A stretch of DNA of 64,000 bases from Rhizobium sp. BK650 (GTDB lineage Bacteria; Pseudomonadota; Alphaproteobacteria; Rhizobiales; Rhizobiaceae): contig NZ_JACIBK010000004.1 of NCBI RefSeq assembly GCF_014195325.1, forward strand, positions 186,001 to 250,000, given 5' to 3'. The position numbers were made by a program, and so were the translations under genes. A model generated the notes under the pieces. The model was not told the DNA's origin. It saw only the letters and a program-made list of their open reading frames with translations, and made no database searches. Of the stretch, positions 28,503 through 38,454 are shown piece by piece (within the stretch, counting starts at the first letter, position 1; each line of letters begins with the position of its first letter).

Positions 28503-28739
28503 ATGAGCGATATCGCAGAACGCGTAAAGAAAATTGTTATTGATCATCTTGGCGTCGATGCCGACAAGGTTGTCGAGAGCGCCAGCTTTATCGACGATCT
28601 GGGCGCAGACTCGCTCGACACCGTCGAACTAGTCATGGCCTTCGAAGAAGAATTCGGCGTTGAAATTCCTGATGATGCCGCTGACTCGATCCTGACGGTC
28701 GGCGATGCTGTAAAATTCATTGAGAAGGCTCAGGCCTGA
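28503..28739 (+). CDS. acpP: Acyl carrier protein
   Basis: A 78-residue, strongly acidic four-helix protein. The 4'-phosphopantetheine attachment site is Ser37 in [10 protein letters not shown]. It carries acyl chains for membrane lipid and lipid A synthesis. It is the housekeeping AcpP rather than a specialised ACP, judged by its place between fabG and fabF. A clear terminator follows. Confidence 0.98.
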   Translation: MSDIAERVKKIVIDHLGVDADKVVESASFIDDLGADSLDTVELVMAFEEEFGVEIPDDAADSILTVGDAVKFIEKAQA

Positions 28740-28755
28740 TTCTGCGCATTTGAGA

Positions 28756-28788
28756 AAGGGCGGGCCAAGAGTCCGCCCTTTTCTTTTG
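28756..28788 (+). terminator. Intrinsic terminator after acpP
   Basis: AAGGGCGG pairs with CCGCCCTT across a nine-base loop and is followed by TTCTTTT. It separates the abundant acpP message from fabF. Confidence 0.8.
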
Positions 28789-28833
28789 AGCATGTTTCTC
28801 CATAAAACATAACAGACGGGGGGAAAGCAGTCG

Positions 28834-30096
28834 ATGAGAAGGGTCGTCATTACAGGTACCGGTATGGTATCGCCCTTGGGATGCGGAACGGAAGTTACCT
28901 GGTCCCGCCTGCTTGCGGGAGTAAACGGCGCTCGTCTGGTGACCGAATTCGAGGTCGACGATCTCCCTGCCAAGATTGCCTGCCGAATTCCCGTCGGCGA
29001 GGGCGCGGACGGCACTTTCAATCCTGACGACTGGATGGAGCCGAAGGAACAGCGCAAGGTCGACCCCTTCATCATCTACGGCATGGCCGCCGCCGACATG
29101 GCGTTGAACGACGCCAACTGGCATCCAGAGACCGATGAGGACCAGATCGCGACCGGCGTGCTGATCGGGTCCGGCATTGGCGGCATCGAAGGTATTGTCG
29201 AAGCGGGCTATACGCTGCGCGACAAAGGCCCGCGCCGTATCTCTCCCTTCTTCATCCCCGGCCGCCTGATCAATCTCGTCTCCGGCCAGGTCTCCATTCG
29301 CCACAAGCTGCGTGGCCCGAACCACTCGGTCGTCACCGCCTGCTCGACCGGTGCGCATGCGATTGGCGATGCCGCCCGTCTGATTGCACTTGGCGATGCC
29401 GATGTCATGGTTGCCGGCGGAACGGAATCTCCGGTCAGCCGCATTTCGCTCGCCGGCTTTGCCGCCTGCAAGGCGCTGTCCACTCAGCATAATGACGATC
29501 CGCAGAAAGCCTCGCGCCCCTACGACAGGGACCGTGACGGCTTCGTGATGGGCGAGGGCGCCGGTATCGTGGTCCTCGAAGAGCTGGACCATGCGCTGGC
29601 GCGCGGCGCCAAGATTTACGCCGAAGTGGTTGGCTACGGGCTTTCCGGCGATGCCTACCACATCACCGCTCCCTCGGAAGACGGCGAAGGCGCGTTCCGT
29701 TGCATGACCATGGCGCTGAAACGCGCCGGCCTGACGCCTGCCGACGTCGACTATATCAACGCTCACGGTACCTCGACCATGGCCGATACAATCGAGCTTG
29801 GCGCTGTCGAACGCCTCGTCGGGAATGCGGCATCGAAAATTTCGATGTCGTCGACCAAATCTGCGACCGGTCACCTGCTGGGTGCTGCCGGTGCCATCGA
29901 GGCGATCTTCACGACACTCGCGATTCGGGATAACGTTGCCCCCCCGACACTCAATCTCGACAATCCTGAGCGAGAAACGGCGATCGATCTTGTTCCGCAC
30001 AAGGCTCGTGAGCGAGAAATTAACGTGGCGCTATCCAATTCGTTTGGATTTGGCGGCACGAATGCATCGCTGGTGCTGCGCCGCTACAACGCGTAA
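28834..30096 (+). CDS. fabF: 3-oxoacyl-ACP synthase II
   Basis: A 420-residue condensing enzyme that elongates acyl-ACP with malonyl-ACP. The acylated nucleophile is Cys170 in VTACSTGAH, with the two histidines in NAHGTST and SATGHLLGAAG. The C terminus NSFGFGGTNASLV is canonical. It lies 94 bases after acpP beyond a terminator, so it probably has its own promoter or depends on readthrough. Confidence 0.96.
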   Translation: MRRVVITGTGMVSPLGCGTEVTWSRLLAGVNGARLVTEFEVDDLPAKIACRIPVGEGADGTFNPDDWMEPKEQRKVDPFIIYGMAAADMALNDANWHPETDEDQIATGVLIGSGIGGIEGIVEAGYTLRDKGPRRISPFFIPGRLINLVSGQVSIRHKLRGPNHSVVTACSTGAHAIGDAARLIALGDADVMVAGGTESPVSRISLAGFAACKALSTQHNDDPQKASRPYDRDRDGFVMGEGAGIVVLEELDHALARGAKIYAEVVGYGLSGDAYHITAPSEDGEGAFRCMTMALKRAGLTPADVDYINAHGTSTMADTIELGAVERLVGNAASKISMSSTKSATGHLLGAAGAIEAIFTTLAIRDNVAPPTLNLDNPERETAIDLVPHKAREREINVALSNSFGFGGTNASLVLRRYNA

Positions 30097-30214
30097 CAGG
30101 CGGTTTTCAAGCGCGGGCGAACGTCAAACGGCATCATGAAGCGCGGCAGAACCTGTTTTTTGCCGCATTACTTCGCGAAATAGCGAAGCAGGGCCTAGTT
30201 TTAGAGGATTGCCG

Positions 30215-31444
30215 GTGAGCGACACGACCAACCAGAGCAGCGACAACGGCCAGAACGGTCAGTCGGCGCAGAAGGGACCGATCATCCCGAAGTCGCCGAG
30301 CGAAGCCCTGCGCCCGGAACGCGTTCCCGAGCCGCCGAAGCGCTCCCGGAATGCCCGCAGCCAGGTAGTCCTCTTCCTGAATTTTGTGATGACCATGTTG
30401 GTCGTCGTCTGCATCGCTGGCCTCATCGGCGTCTACTACGCGATCACGGCCTATCAGAACCCCGGCCCGCTGCAGACGAATACCAATTTCATCGTTCGCA
30501 ATGGTGCAGGCCTTTCGGAAATCGCCACGAATCTTGAGCGCAACCTCATCATCTCGGATGCCCGCATCTTTCGTTATCTGACGGCGACGCATCTCAATGC
30601 CGGCGAAAGCCTCAAGGCCGGTGAATATGAGATCAAGGCGCACGCATCCATGAACGAGATCATGGAGCTCCTGAAATCGGGCAAGTCGATCCTTTATTCC
30701 GTCTCCTTCCCCGAAGGACTGACAGTGCGGCAGATGTTCGATCGCATGTTGGACGATCCGGTTCTCGAAGGCGATCTGCCTGCGGCCTTGCCGGCCGAAG
30801 GCAGCCTGCGACCCGATACCTACAAGTTCTCGCGTGGCACCAAACGGTCCGAGATCATCGACCAGATGGCCGCCGCTCAGCAGAAGCTGGTCGACCAGAT
30901 CTGGGAACGGCGCGATTCTTCGCTGCCTTTGAAGAGTAAGGAAGAATTGGTAACGCTCGCCTCGATCGTCGAAAAGGAGACCGGCGTGCCGGATGAGCGC
31001 GCCCATGTCGCTTCGGTCTTCCTGAACCGTCTCGGCAAGGGCATGCGCCTGCAGTCCGATCCGACCATCATCTATGGCCTGTTCGGTGGCGAGGGCAAAC
31101 CGGCCGACCGGCCGATCTATCAGTCGGACCTGAAGAAAGAGACGCCTTTCAATACTTACGTCATCAAGGGCCTGCCGCCGACGCCGATCGCCAATCCCGG
31201 CAAGGATGCGCTTGAAGCCGTCGCCAACCCCTGGAAGACGCAGGACCTTTACTTCGTCGCCAATGGCAACGGCGGCCATGTCTTCGCTGCGACGCTCGAA
31301 GAACATAACGCCAATGTCAAGCGCTGGCGCAAGCTGGAAGCAGATAAGGGCGCTGATCCCGAAATAGCCGTCGACGGACAGCCGGAGGACCAGCCTGCGG
31401 ACAATACATCGGCGGTCCCGCTCAAGAAAAAGAAGATCAACTGA
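30215..31444 (+). CDS. mltG: Endolytic peptidoglycan transglycosylase MltG (YceG-like)
   Basis: A 409-residue inner-membrane protein that cleaves nascent glycan strands and sets their length. A basic, Pro-rich cytoplasmic lead of about 50 residues precedes one transmembrane helix (VVLFLNFVMTMLVVVCIAGL). The YceG domain follows with the catalytic Glu in ASIVEKETGVPDER and the SDPTIIYG motif. GTG 30215 is chosen because AGAGG lies seven bases before it; the TTG at 30209 would overlap that site. Neighbours fabF, yicC and gmk are typical for rhizobia. Confidence 0.92.
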   Translation: MSDTTNQSSDNGQNGQSAQKGPIIPKSPSEALRPERVPEPPKRSRNARSQVVLFLNFVMTMLVVVCIAGLIGVYYAITAYQNPGPLQTNTNFIVRNGAGLSEIATNLERNLIISDARIFRYLTATHLNAGESLKAGEYEIKAHASMNEIMELLKSGKSILYSVSFPEGLTVRQMFDRMLDDPVLEGDLPAALPAEGSLRPDTYKFSRGTKRSEIIDQMAAAQQKLVDQIWERRDSSLPLKSKEELVTLASIVEKETGVPDERAHVASVFLNRLGKGMRLQSDPTIIYGLFGGEGKPADRPIYQSDLKKETPFNTYVIKGLPPTPIANPGKDALEAVANPWKTQDLYFVANGNGGHVFAATLEEHNANVKRWRKLEADKGADPEIAVDGQPEDQPADNTSAVPLKKKKIN

Positions 31445-31460
31445 CATCGGGAGGCCTTTG

Positions 31461-32348
31461 ATGGCATTGCAGTCCATGACCGGGTTTGCGCGACGCGAGG
31501 GAACGAGCAGTCGGTGGCGCTGGGCATGGGAGCTGCGTTCGGTCAACGGCAAGGGCCTCGATCTCCGTCTCCGTTTGCCGCCGGGTCTGGAGCGGCTCGA
31601 ATCGGATGTCCGCCGCATTGCCGGCGAAAATTTCAGCCGCGGCAATCTGCAGGCCACGCTGGCGCTGACGACAGGCGAAAGCCAGCTTGAAGCGGTGCTC
31701 AATCAGGATGCCTTCGCTGCCGTTCTCGCCATGCGCGATAGACTGGAAGGTCTTATCGATCCGGCGCCTCTGAGGCTCGACACCTTGCTTTCCATCCGCG
31801 GCCTCGTCGATTTTCGCGAGGCACAAGACAGCGAAGAGACGATCGCCGCCCGTGATGCCGATATCCTGTCGGGGCTCACCGTGGCGCTTTCCGAGCTTAA
31901 GACCATGCGTGAACAGGAGGGAGCGGCCCTGGCGCGCGTGCTTCTCGGCCATGTCGCGACAATCGAAGCGCTGACAGGTACGATCGAGGCCGATCCCTCG
32001 CGCTCACCGCAGGAGATCGCGGCAAGGCTCGCAGGGCAGGTCGCGCTCCTCATGGAGGGAGCCGGCGCGCTCGACCGTGACCGGCTGCATGCCGAAGCAG
32101 CGCTACTGGCTACGAAGGCGGATCTGCGCGAAGAGATCGATCGGCTGAAGGCGCATATCGGCGCCGCCCGCGATCTCCTGACAAAAGGTGGCCCGGTTGG
32201 CCGAAAGCTCGATTTCCTTGCACAGGAATTTAACCGGGAATCGAATACAATCTGCTCCAAATCGAACGCATCGGCTGTCACCGCAGCCGGTATCGAGCTG
32301 AAGGTGGTAATCGACCAGTTCCGCGAGCAGGTCCAGAATTTGGAGTAG
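31461..32348 (+). CDS. yicC: YicC family endoribonuclease
   Basis: A 295-residue protein of the YicC/YloC family, members of which act as endoribonucleases. It starts with the family motif MALQSMTGFARREG and ends with the conserved QEFNRESNTICSKSNASAV region (about residues 255-275). GGGAGG precedes ATG 31461. It lies 16 bases after mltG and three bases before gmk, a pairing conserved in many bacteria (yicC-gmk). Confidence 0.9.
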   Translation: MALQSMTGFARREGTSSRWRWAWELRSVNGKGLDLRLRLPPGLERLESDVRRIAGENFSRGNLQATLALTTGESQLEAVLNQDAFAAVLAMRDRLEGLIDPAPLRLDTLLSIRGLVDFREAQDSEETIAARDADILSGLTVALSELKTMREQEGAALARVLLGHVATIEALTGTIEADPSRSPQEIAARLAGQVALLMEGAGALDRDRLHAEAALLATKADLREEIDRLKAHIGAARDLLTKGGPVGRKLDFLAQEFNRESNTICSKSNASAVTAAGIELKVVIDQFREQVQNLE

Positions 32349-32351
32349 GAC

Positions 32352-33014
32352 ATGAGCCCGGCGAAAATATCGCCTATCCAGATCGCACGCCGCGGTCTGA
32401 TGTTGGTCATCTCGTCGCCCTCGGGTGCCGGCAAATCCACGATAGCGCGCACACTGTTGGAAACCGATAAGCAGATCGGCCTTTCCGTCAGCGTCACGAC
32501 CCGCCAGCGCCGTCCCAGCGAAGTGGAAGGCGTGCACTACCATTTCAAAACGGTGCGGGAATTCGAGCGGCTGCGCGATTCAGACTCCCTGCTGGAATGG
32601 GCCGAGGTTCACGGCAATTTCTACGGTACACCCCGCGAACCGGTCGAACAGGCGATGTCGGAAGGCCGCGATATGCTCTTCGATATCGACTGGCAGGGCG
32701 CCCAGCAATTGCAGCAGAAGATGCAGGCCGATGTGGTCTCGATCTTCGTGCTGCCGCCGACCATGACCGAACTGCAATCCCGCCTGCATCGCCGCGCCGA
32801 GGATTCCGAGGAGGTCATCCAGACGCGCCTCGCGAATTCCCGTGCCGAAATCGCCCATTGGCGCGAGTATGACTACGTCATCATCAATGATGATCTGAAC
32901 GCCGCCTTCGACGCCGTGCAGTCGATCGTCAAGGCAGAACGCCTGCGCCGCGATCGTCGTCACGGCATGTTCGATTTCGTTCGACAATTGCTGGAAGAGA
33001 CGCCGGTTCTGTAA
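32352..33014 (+). CDS. gmk: Guanylate kinase
   Basis: A 220-residue kinase converting GMP to GDP. The P-loop is [10 protein letters not shown] near residues 21-30, with the GMP-binding [17 protein letters not shown] and [10 protein letters not shown] segments. Its stop codon TAA merges with the left end of a palindromic repeat. Last gene of the fab-mltG-yicC-gmk run, converging on rsmA. Confidence 0.96.
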   Translation: MSPAKISPIQIARRGLMLVISSPSGAGKSTIARTLLETDKQIGLSVSVTTRQRRPSEVEGVHYHFKTVREFERLRDSDSLLEWAEVHGNFYGTPREPVEQAMSEGRDMLFDIDWQGAQQLQQKMQADVVSIFVLPPTMTELQSRLHRRAEDSEEVIQTRLANSRAEIAHWREYDYVIINDDLNAAFDAVQSIVKAERLRRDRRHGMFDFVRQLLEETPVL

Positions 33015-33114
33015 CGCAATTCCAGCAGAAGTGTGCAGCGCTTTTGCGTCTGGAATTGCGTGAAAACAAAGAGATAAAGAGCATCTCCCGTTTCCAAGAG
33101 AAGGAAGTGCTCTA
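33012..33114. repeat. About 100-base palindromic repeat, copy B, between convergent genes
   Basis: GCAATTCC at 33016-33023 pairs with GGAATTGC at 33052-33059, and AGAGCA at 33078-33083 pairs with TGCTCT at 33108-33113, giving two hairpins. It aligns with copy A at 14303-14410. Its left end overlaps the gmk stop, and its right end CTCTA contains the rsmA stop codon (33112-33114). Confidence 0.8.
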
Positions 33115-33939
33115 AAGGCTGTTCGCCAGCCGGCAAAACTCCTCCACCGACAACGTCTCTGCGCGTCTAGCCGGATCGATGCCGGCTTTGACAAGCAGGC
33201 TTTCGCCGCCAAGCGGCTTCAGGCTCTGGCGCAGCATCTTGCGGCGCTGACCAAAGGCGGCCTGTGTGATCCTCTCCAGATTGGCGACTGAACAGGGAAT
33301 GGGATTTTCGTTCGGCGTCAGATGAACCACCGTCGAGGTGACCTTCGGCGGTGGCGTGAAAGCCTGCGGCGGAATATCGAAGGCCATGCGGGCATGGGTG
33401 CGCCAGCCGGCGAGTACGCCGAGCCGGCCATAGTGATCATCATTCTCGGAGGCGACGATGCGTTCGCCGACTTCCTTCTGGAACATCAGCGTCAGCGATT
33501 GCCAGAAGGGCGGCCACGTCTTTGGCAGCAGCCAGTTCACCAGAAGCTGGGTGCCGACATTGTAGGGCAGGTTGGCGATGATCTTGACGGGACCTTCCGA
33601 CGCCAGCGCCTCGAAATCGATCTTCAGGGCGTCGCCTTCGATTACCTCCAGCCGGCCGGGATAATGGTCGGCAATCTCGGCCAGCGCCGGCAGGCAGCGT
33701 GCATCGCGTTCGACGGCGACGACCTTCTTTGCACCGAGCGCCAGAATGGCCCGCGTCAGTCCGCCGGGGCCGGGACCGACTTCAAAGACTGTCACATCTT
33801 GAAGTGTACCGGCGGTGCGGGCAACCTTCTGCGTCAGATTGAGGTCGAGCAGGAAGTTCTGCCCGAGCGCCTTGCGCGCATCGAGGCCGTGGCGCTGGAT
33901 GACCTCGCGAAGCGGCGGCAGACTATCGAGTGCAGCCAT
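33112..33939 (-). CDS. rsmA: 16S rRNA dimethyladenosine transferase RsmA (KsgA)
   Basis: A 275-residue SAM-dependent methyltransferase that dimethylates A1518 and A1519 of 16S rRNA in late 30S assembly. The SAM motif is [15 protein letters not shown], and the catalytic NLPY is in [14 protein letters not shown]. The ATG at 33939 overlaps the pdxA stop by one base (TGATG). The stop codon is provided by the end of a palindromic repeat. The pdxA-rsmA coupling is conserved across proteobacteria. Confidence 0.96.
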   Translation of the reverse strand: MAALDSLPPLREVIQRHGLDARKALGQNFLLDLNLTQKVARTAGTLQDVTVFEVGPGPGGLTRAILALGAKKVVAVERDARCLPALAEIADHYPGRLEVIEGDALKIDFEALASEGPVKIIANLPYNVGTQLLVNWLLPKTWPPFWQSLTLMFQKEVGERIVASENDDHYGRLGVLAGWRTHARMAFDIPPQAFTPPPKVTSTVVHLTPNENPIPCSVANLERITQAAFGQRRKMLRQSLKPLGGESLLVKAGIDPARRAETLSVEEFCRLANSL

Positions 33940-34967
33940 CAACGATGGCTTTCAGCGGTACGGCCAAGCTGCGCGCCGAGCTTTAGAGCGGCAATGAGGC
34001 TTGCCTCACGTGCCAGCCCCTTGCCGGCAATACCGAAAGCGGTGCCGTGGTCCGGGGAGGTGCGCACGAAGGGAAGGCCTAGCGTGACGTTCACGGAATC
34101 ATCGAAGCCGAGTGCCTTGGCAGGGATCAGCGCCTGATCGTGATACATGCAGACGGCAACATCATAACGCGCGCGCGCCTCGTCATGGAACATGGTGTCG
34201 GCGGGGAGGGGTCCGATCGCATCGATGCCCTCATCGCGAAGGATCTGAACCGCCGGATGGATGATGGTCTCATCCTCCTTGCCGATTGCGCCGCCTTCGC
34301 CGGCATGTGGATTAAGCCCTGCGATCGCAAGCCGCGGAGCGGCGATGCCAAACCGCTGCCTCAGATCCCTGTCCGCGATCCGGCAGGTCTCGACGATCAG
34401 GCCGAGTGTCAGCGCCTGCGGCACATCCTTGAGCGGAATATGGATGGTGACTGGAATGGCGCGCAGTTTCGGTCCGGCAAGCATCATGACGGGCATGACA
34501 GACTGGCCCGTCGCACGCAAGGCGAGATCGGCGAGGAACTCAGTGTGACCGGGAAACCTGAACCCCGCCTCATAAAGCACCGACTTGGCGATCGGATTGG
34601 TGACGACCGCAAGGGCTTCGCCTTGCATCACCAACGCCACAGCCGTCTCGATCGAGGCGATGGTACCCTTCGCCGTGGCGACATGCGGCTCTCCCGCTGC
34701 AACATCAATGCCGGCCGGAATAGGCATGACAGGCAGCACGTCCGCAAATGCACCGAGGCTTTCCCTCGCGGTGCCGATGCTGCGCAGGGCAACATCGAGC
34801 TTCAGCTGTCGTGCGCGCACGGCAAGCACATCGGGATCGCCAATGAGGAAGAATGGCGGCAGCCCGAGCTCGCGTCTGCGAAGCCAAGCCATGAGGGTGA
34901 TATCAGGCCCGACGCCGGCCGGGTCGCCCTGCGTCACTGCAAGCGGTTGCGAAAACGGTGTCGCCAT
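33939..34967 (-). CDS. pdxA: 4-hydroxythreonine-4-phosphate dehydrogenase PdxA
   Basis: A 342-residue NAD-dependent enzyme of pyridoxal 5'-phosphate synthesis. Family features are [12 protein letters not shown] at the N terminus, [10 protein letters not shown] with a metal-binding His, [17 protein letters not shown], and [35 protein letters not shown] (residues about 275-310). Its start is six bases from the stop of the surA-like gene, and it is coupled to rsmA downstream. Confidence 0.95.
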   Translation of the reverse strand: MATPFSQPLAVTQGDPAGVGPDITLMAWLRRRELGLPPFFLIGDPDVLAVRARQLKLDVALRSIGTARESLGAFADVLPVMPIPAGIDVAAGEPHVATAKGTIASIETAVALVMQGEALAVVTNPIAKSVLYEAGFRFPGHTEFLADLALRATGQSVMPVMMLAGPKLRAIPVTIHIPLKDVPQALTLGLIVETCRIADRDLRQRFGIAAPRLAIAGLNPHAGEGGAIGKEDETIIHPAVQILRDEGIDAIGPLPADTMFHDEARARYDVAVCMYHDQALIPAKALGFDDSVNVTLGLPFVRTSPDHGTAFGIAGKGLAREASLIAALKLGAQLGRTAESHR

Positions 34968-34973
34968 GGAAAA

Positions 34974-35915
34974 TCAGCGATAGATGATCTGCGCGTGCTT
35001 GCGCAGGTCATCCAGATATTTGGTGCTGTTTTCGTTTTCAGGTGCTGCGGACTTGTCCGACTTGGCCTTGTCGAGGTCCTCCTGACGGAACACCATTTCG
35101 GCTGCCTGGTCGTCCGAGACCTGGCGCTGGCTGCAGATTGCCAGATATTCCACGCCCTTGTCGGTTACGCGCGTTGCCGTCGTATTGCCCTTGACCTGAG
35201 CAACGAGATCTTTCCATTCCGCCGGGATTTCAGGGGCGAGCATGCGACCGAGATCGCGCACGGAAACATCCCGCATCGTAGCAGCGAAGGTCTTTGCCTG
35301 ATCGCATCCGGGATATTTGGAGCGCGATGCCTCAGCCTCGCTCTTGCGCTTGGCCGTGATCGCGTTGCGCTTGGCCGGGGGGACAACGAAAATGACCTGC
35401 TGCAGAATATACTCCGTCGTCACCGGCTTCTGCTTGTTGTTCTGCATCATCCGGTTGACCAGGTCGTAATTCGAGAGGCGCGCGCTGGAGCCGTAGCGCG
35501 CATTGACGAGACGCGGCCAGCTCATCTGTACCGCAATGAAGTTCTTGAAATGATCGACACCGACGCCGGCGCGGTCGAGGATCTGCGACATCTGCTCGAC
35601 GGAAAGCTTGTTGCTGGCGGCGAAACGGGCGAAGGAGGCGTTGACGTCGTCCTGCGAAACCGACATGCGCACACGGGAGATTTCCTGCCGCTTCAGCGTC
35701 TCGTCGACAAGCTGTTCTTCGGCAGCCTTGGCATCGGGCTTCAAGCGCTGCAGGCGCATGAAGGCCTGTCGCTTTGCAACGTCGCCACTGGTAATGGCGG
35801 TACCGTTTACCACCACCTTGACTTCGCTGGCGGCGAGGGCTGGGGAACCGAAGGCAGCAAGCATAAAGGCTGCGCCTGCAATAAGCGTAGTGACGGTTTT
35901 CTTCGCGTCAATCAT
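34974..35915 (-). CDS. SurA-like periplasmic chaperone/peptidyl-prolyl isomerase
   Basis: A 313-residue secreted protein. A signal peptide of about 28 residues ends at PALA-A. A SurA N-terminal chaperone domain follows (VVVNGTAITSGDVAKRQAFM, then LVDETLKRQE), with a single divergent parvulin-like domain between EYILQQVIFVVPP and DLGRMLAPEIP. E. coli SurA has two parvulin domains and 428 residues, so this is a shorter alphaproteobacterial form. It should assist outer-membrane protein folding. GGGAGG precedes the ATG. Position between lptD and pdxA is the classical surA location. Confidence 0.85.
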   Translation of the reverse strand: MIDAKKTVTTLIAGAAFMLAAFGSPALAASEVKVVVNGTAITSGDVAKRQAFMRLQRLKPDAKAAEEQLVDETLKRQEISRVRMSVSQDDVNASFARFAASNKLSVEQMSQILDRAGVGVDHFKNFIAVQMSWPRLVNARYGSSARLSNYDLVNRMMQNNKQKPVTTEYILQQVIFVVPPAKRNAITAKRKSEAEASRSKYPGCDQAKTFAATMRDVSVRDLGRMLAPEIPAEWKDLVAQVKGNTTATRVTDKGVEYLAICSQRQVSDDQAAEMVFRQEDLDKAKSDKSAAPENENSTKYLDDLRKHAQIIYR

Positions 35916-36099
35916 TCGTTGACCTCCCGATAGCGCCGCACGACCCGGCGCGGCGTTCTTACCATAGACTGAGACAAGCAGAAATCGCCTCTCATGCTCT
36001 GCGACACCCTATGCCTCACATAACGACTGGTCGCAATGTCCTGCACAGGGTTACGGCGAAAGAATGGCCCGGCCGGAGATTCCGGCCGCCCATCTGGCG

Positions 36100-38454
36100 T
36101 CAGAGGCTGTTTGCAGCGTCACCCGTGCCCAGCCGGATATCGCCGAGCGTGCGGAAGGTCAGACGTGCGGCGATCGTCCAGTCGCTTGCCGTTTGGTCCG
36201 TCGTATCCCGCCTATCCACATAGGCGATGGTGAAGATCGTGCACTCGTCCTCATAGGAAATGCCGAGGGTACGCCTGACGACGACGTCGTTGTTCAGATC
36301 CCAGGCGATGCCGCCGAAGATCGACCAGTAATCTTTGAACTTGATCCTGCTGCTCGCCTGAATCTCATCTTGGTCTTGAGCAAAGCCGTAGGCCGGCTGA
36401 GCGGTCACGTGCGTGTAAGTCACCTGTCCCGAGAAAGTATCGTTCTGATAGGCCGTCGTCAGGTCGCCGCGGTTGAAGGAGAAATCCTTCTCGTCCAGGC
36501 GGTAGGATGCTGCCACGGAGAGGCCGAAGGGCATCTCGATACCGCCCAGTCCGACATAATCGGAACGATCGGTCTCCAGGCCGGATTCGGCGCCGACATT
36601 CACGAGGTCGTCGGTCGCAAATGAATTCTGACCGGCAAGCTGATAGGACTGCCCAAAGATGCCGTGCAGCTTGTAGCCGCTGTCGAACGTGCCGGTATAC
36701 TGGAAACCGACGTTTGCGCGCGTGCCGCCCTCGATACGGTCGTAGCCGGAAAACCTGTCACGATCAAAAAGGTTGGTCGCATCGAAGACGAAGCTCTGCG
36801 CGTCTTCGTTCGGAAGCCGGCCGGCGAGCGGTTCATCCGGTCGTGCGTAGATCTGGGCAATCGGCTCCAGAACATGTGTGCTGTTGCTGGTCGTAAACAG
36901 GATCGGGTAACGCATTTCCAGCCCGGCCGTCACCATTCCGCGCGTTGCCGCATTATCGTCGAGATAATCGCCGGCATAGGGAACGCCGTTGGCATTGACG
37001 GGGCTGTCCATGTTGAGTGCGAAAGCATCGCCACGTGCCGCGAGCAACGGCGTAATAACCAGCCCGGTCGGTGTTACGTAGGTGCGCTTCCACTGTACTT
37101 CCGTGCTCAAGCGGGTCGTCTGGCCCTCCAAGCCACGGAAGCGGTCGAAACCGGCGACGTTGTAGAAGTCGTCATGCGTGCGCGAAATATTGGTCAGATT
37201 GACATCTGCGGAAAGTTCACCGCCAGCAACCGGCCTCGGCGCGACATAATGATAATCGAGCGTCGGATAAACGATCGCCTGCTGTTTTTCCGCGGTGCTG
37301 TTACGGTCGGCATCCTGTACGTCGAAATAGAAGGACCGCAGGTCGAAATAATTCCGCTTGCCGACACCAGTCAGGTAGACGGTGTTGGCGTGCGGCGTAT
37401 TGTCGTAACCATCTATCTTATAGGTGCGCGAGAAGTTGTTGTCGCTCTGCACCATCACGTCCCAGCCGAAGCTCCAGCGGGGATTGATCACGAAATGCCC
37501 TGCCGACGCGACCATGCCGCGCTGTTTGGCTTCCGCATCGCTCGTACCCGGACTGAATTTGGCGGGGTTCATCTGATCGATGCCGGCGAGGTGCATCGTC
37601 ACCGTGCCGTTTTCGAAGCGGCGGCGGTATTCACCCTCGAGCAGGAAGCCCTGAGAGGTATAGCCGCTGCCCGTGACAGTAAAATCCGAGCTCGGAGAAA
37701 TGACGTAATAATAGGGAACGTGCAGACCGTAGCCGATATTCTGCGAAACGCTCATCGACGGGAACAGAAAGCCCGACTTGCGCTTCACTGTATTATCGGG
37801 GACCGTGATCCACGGAACATAGGCGATCGGCTGGCCAAGCAGTTCGAAACGAGCATGTTCCAGCGTGATCGTGTGCTTCTGGCCGTCCTGAATGACGCGT
37901 TTTGCCTTGACCTGCCAGAAGGGCGCGCGATCGGGTTTTTCGGCGCAAGGCAAGCAGGCAGTATAGACACCCTTGTTCAGAATCATCTGCGTGCCGCCGA
38001 CCCTCTGCCCGGTTTCGGCAACAAGCCGGGTATTGTCGCTCGTCTCGATTCGCAGCGCGTTCATGAAGCCGTCTGCGAAATTGTCGGTCACGTCGAGGCT
38101 GTCGGCATAAATACGGTTGCCGTCAGGGGTTGCCAGTTCGATGTTGCCGGACGCCATCATGCGGCCGGTCTTCTGGTTATAGTCGACCTTCTGGGCGACC
38201 ATCCTGTAGCCGCCGTAATTGATCTGCACGCCCCCGATGACAGAGACGATCTGCTGGTCCTTGTCATAGACCAGTTCGTTTGCCGACAGCATCAGTTTTG
38301 CGTCCGGCGAGATATTGCTGCCGATCGCAGGCATGCCTGTATTGTTCTCCTGGCCGTAGGCCAGCGGAGCATTTTCAAAATAGCTGCACAGAGCTGCGCC
38401 TAAGAGCAGGGCAACCAACTGTTTACTAAAGTTCTTGCGGTCGCCTACCGCCAC
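36100..38454 (-). CDS. lptD: LPS-assembly protein LptD
   Basis: A 784-residue outer-membrane protein that inserts lipopolysaccharide into the outer leaflet. A signal peptide covers about the first 34 residues, an OstA/LptA-like periplasmic domain follows (LSANELVYDKDQQIVSVIGG), and the rest is a large beta-barrel with alternating aromatic strands. A Cys-containing segment TACLPCAEKPDR lies near residue 165. The start is GTG 38454, whose G is the last base of the lptG TAG stop (TAGTG). An in-frame upstream extension lies inside lptG and is rejected. Confidence 0.93.
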   Translation of the reverse strand: MAVGDRKNFSKQLVALLLGAALCSYFENAPLAYGQENNTGMPAIGSNISPDAKLMLSANELVYDKDQQIVSVIGGVQINYGGYRMVAQKVDYNQKTGRMMASGNIELATPDGNRIYADSLDVTDNFADGFMNALRIETSDNTRLVAETGQRVGGTQMILNKGVYTACLPCAEKPDRAPFWQVKAKRVIQDGQKHTITLEHARFELLGQPIAYVPWITVPDNTVKRKSGFLFPSMSVSQNIGYGLHVPYYYVISPSSDFTVTGSGYTSQGFLLEGEYRRRFENGTVTMHLAGIDQMNPAKFSPGTSDAEAKQRGMVASAGHFVINPRWSFGWDVMVQSDNNFSRTYKIDGYDNTPHANTVYLTGVGKRNYFDLRSFYFDVQDADRNSTAEKQQAIVYPTLDYHYVAPRPVAGGELSADVNLTNISRTHDDFYNVAGFDRFRGLEGQTTRLSTEVQWKRTYVTPTGLVITPLLAARGDAFALNMDSPVNANGVPYAGDYLDDNAATRGMVTAGLEMRYPILFTTSNSTHVLEPIAQIYARPDEPLAGRLPNEDAQSFVFDATNLFDRDRFSGYDRIEGGTRANVGFQYTGTFDSGYKLHGIFGQSYQLAGQNSFATDDLVNVGAESGLETDRSDYVGLGGIEMPFGLSVAASYRLDEKDFSFNRGDLTTAYQNDTFSGQVTYTHVTAQPAYGFAQDQDEIQASSRIKFKDYWSIFGGIAWDLNNDVVVRRTLGISYEDECTIFTIAYVDRRDTTDQTASDWTIAARLTFRTLGDIRLGTGDAANSL

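Noticed and set aside
36664..38403. 579-codon plus-strand frame opposite lptD
   Set aside because: Antisense to the clear lptD coding sequence, with shadow-type composition.
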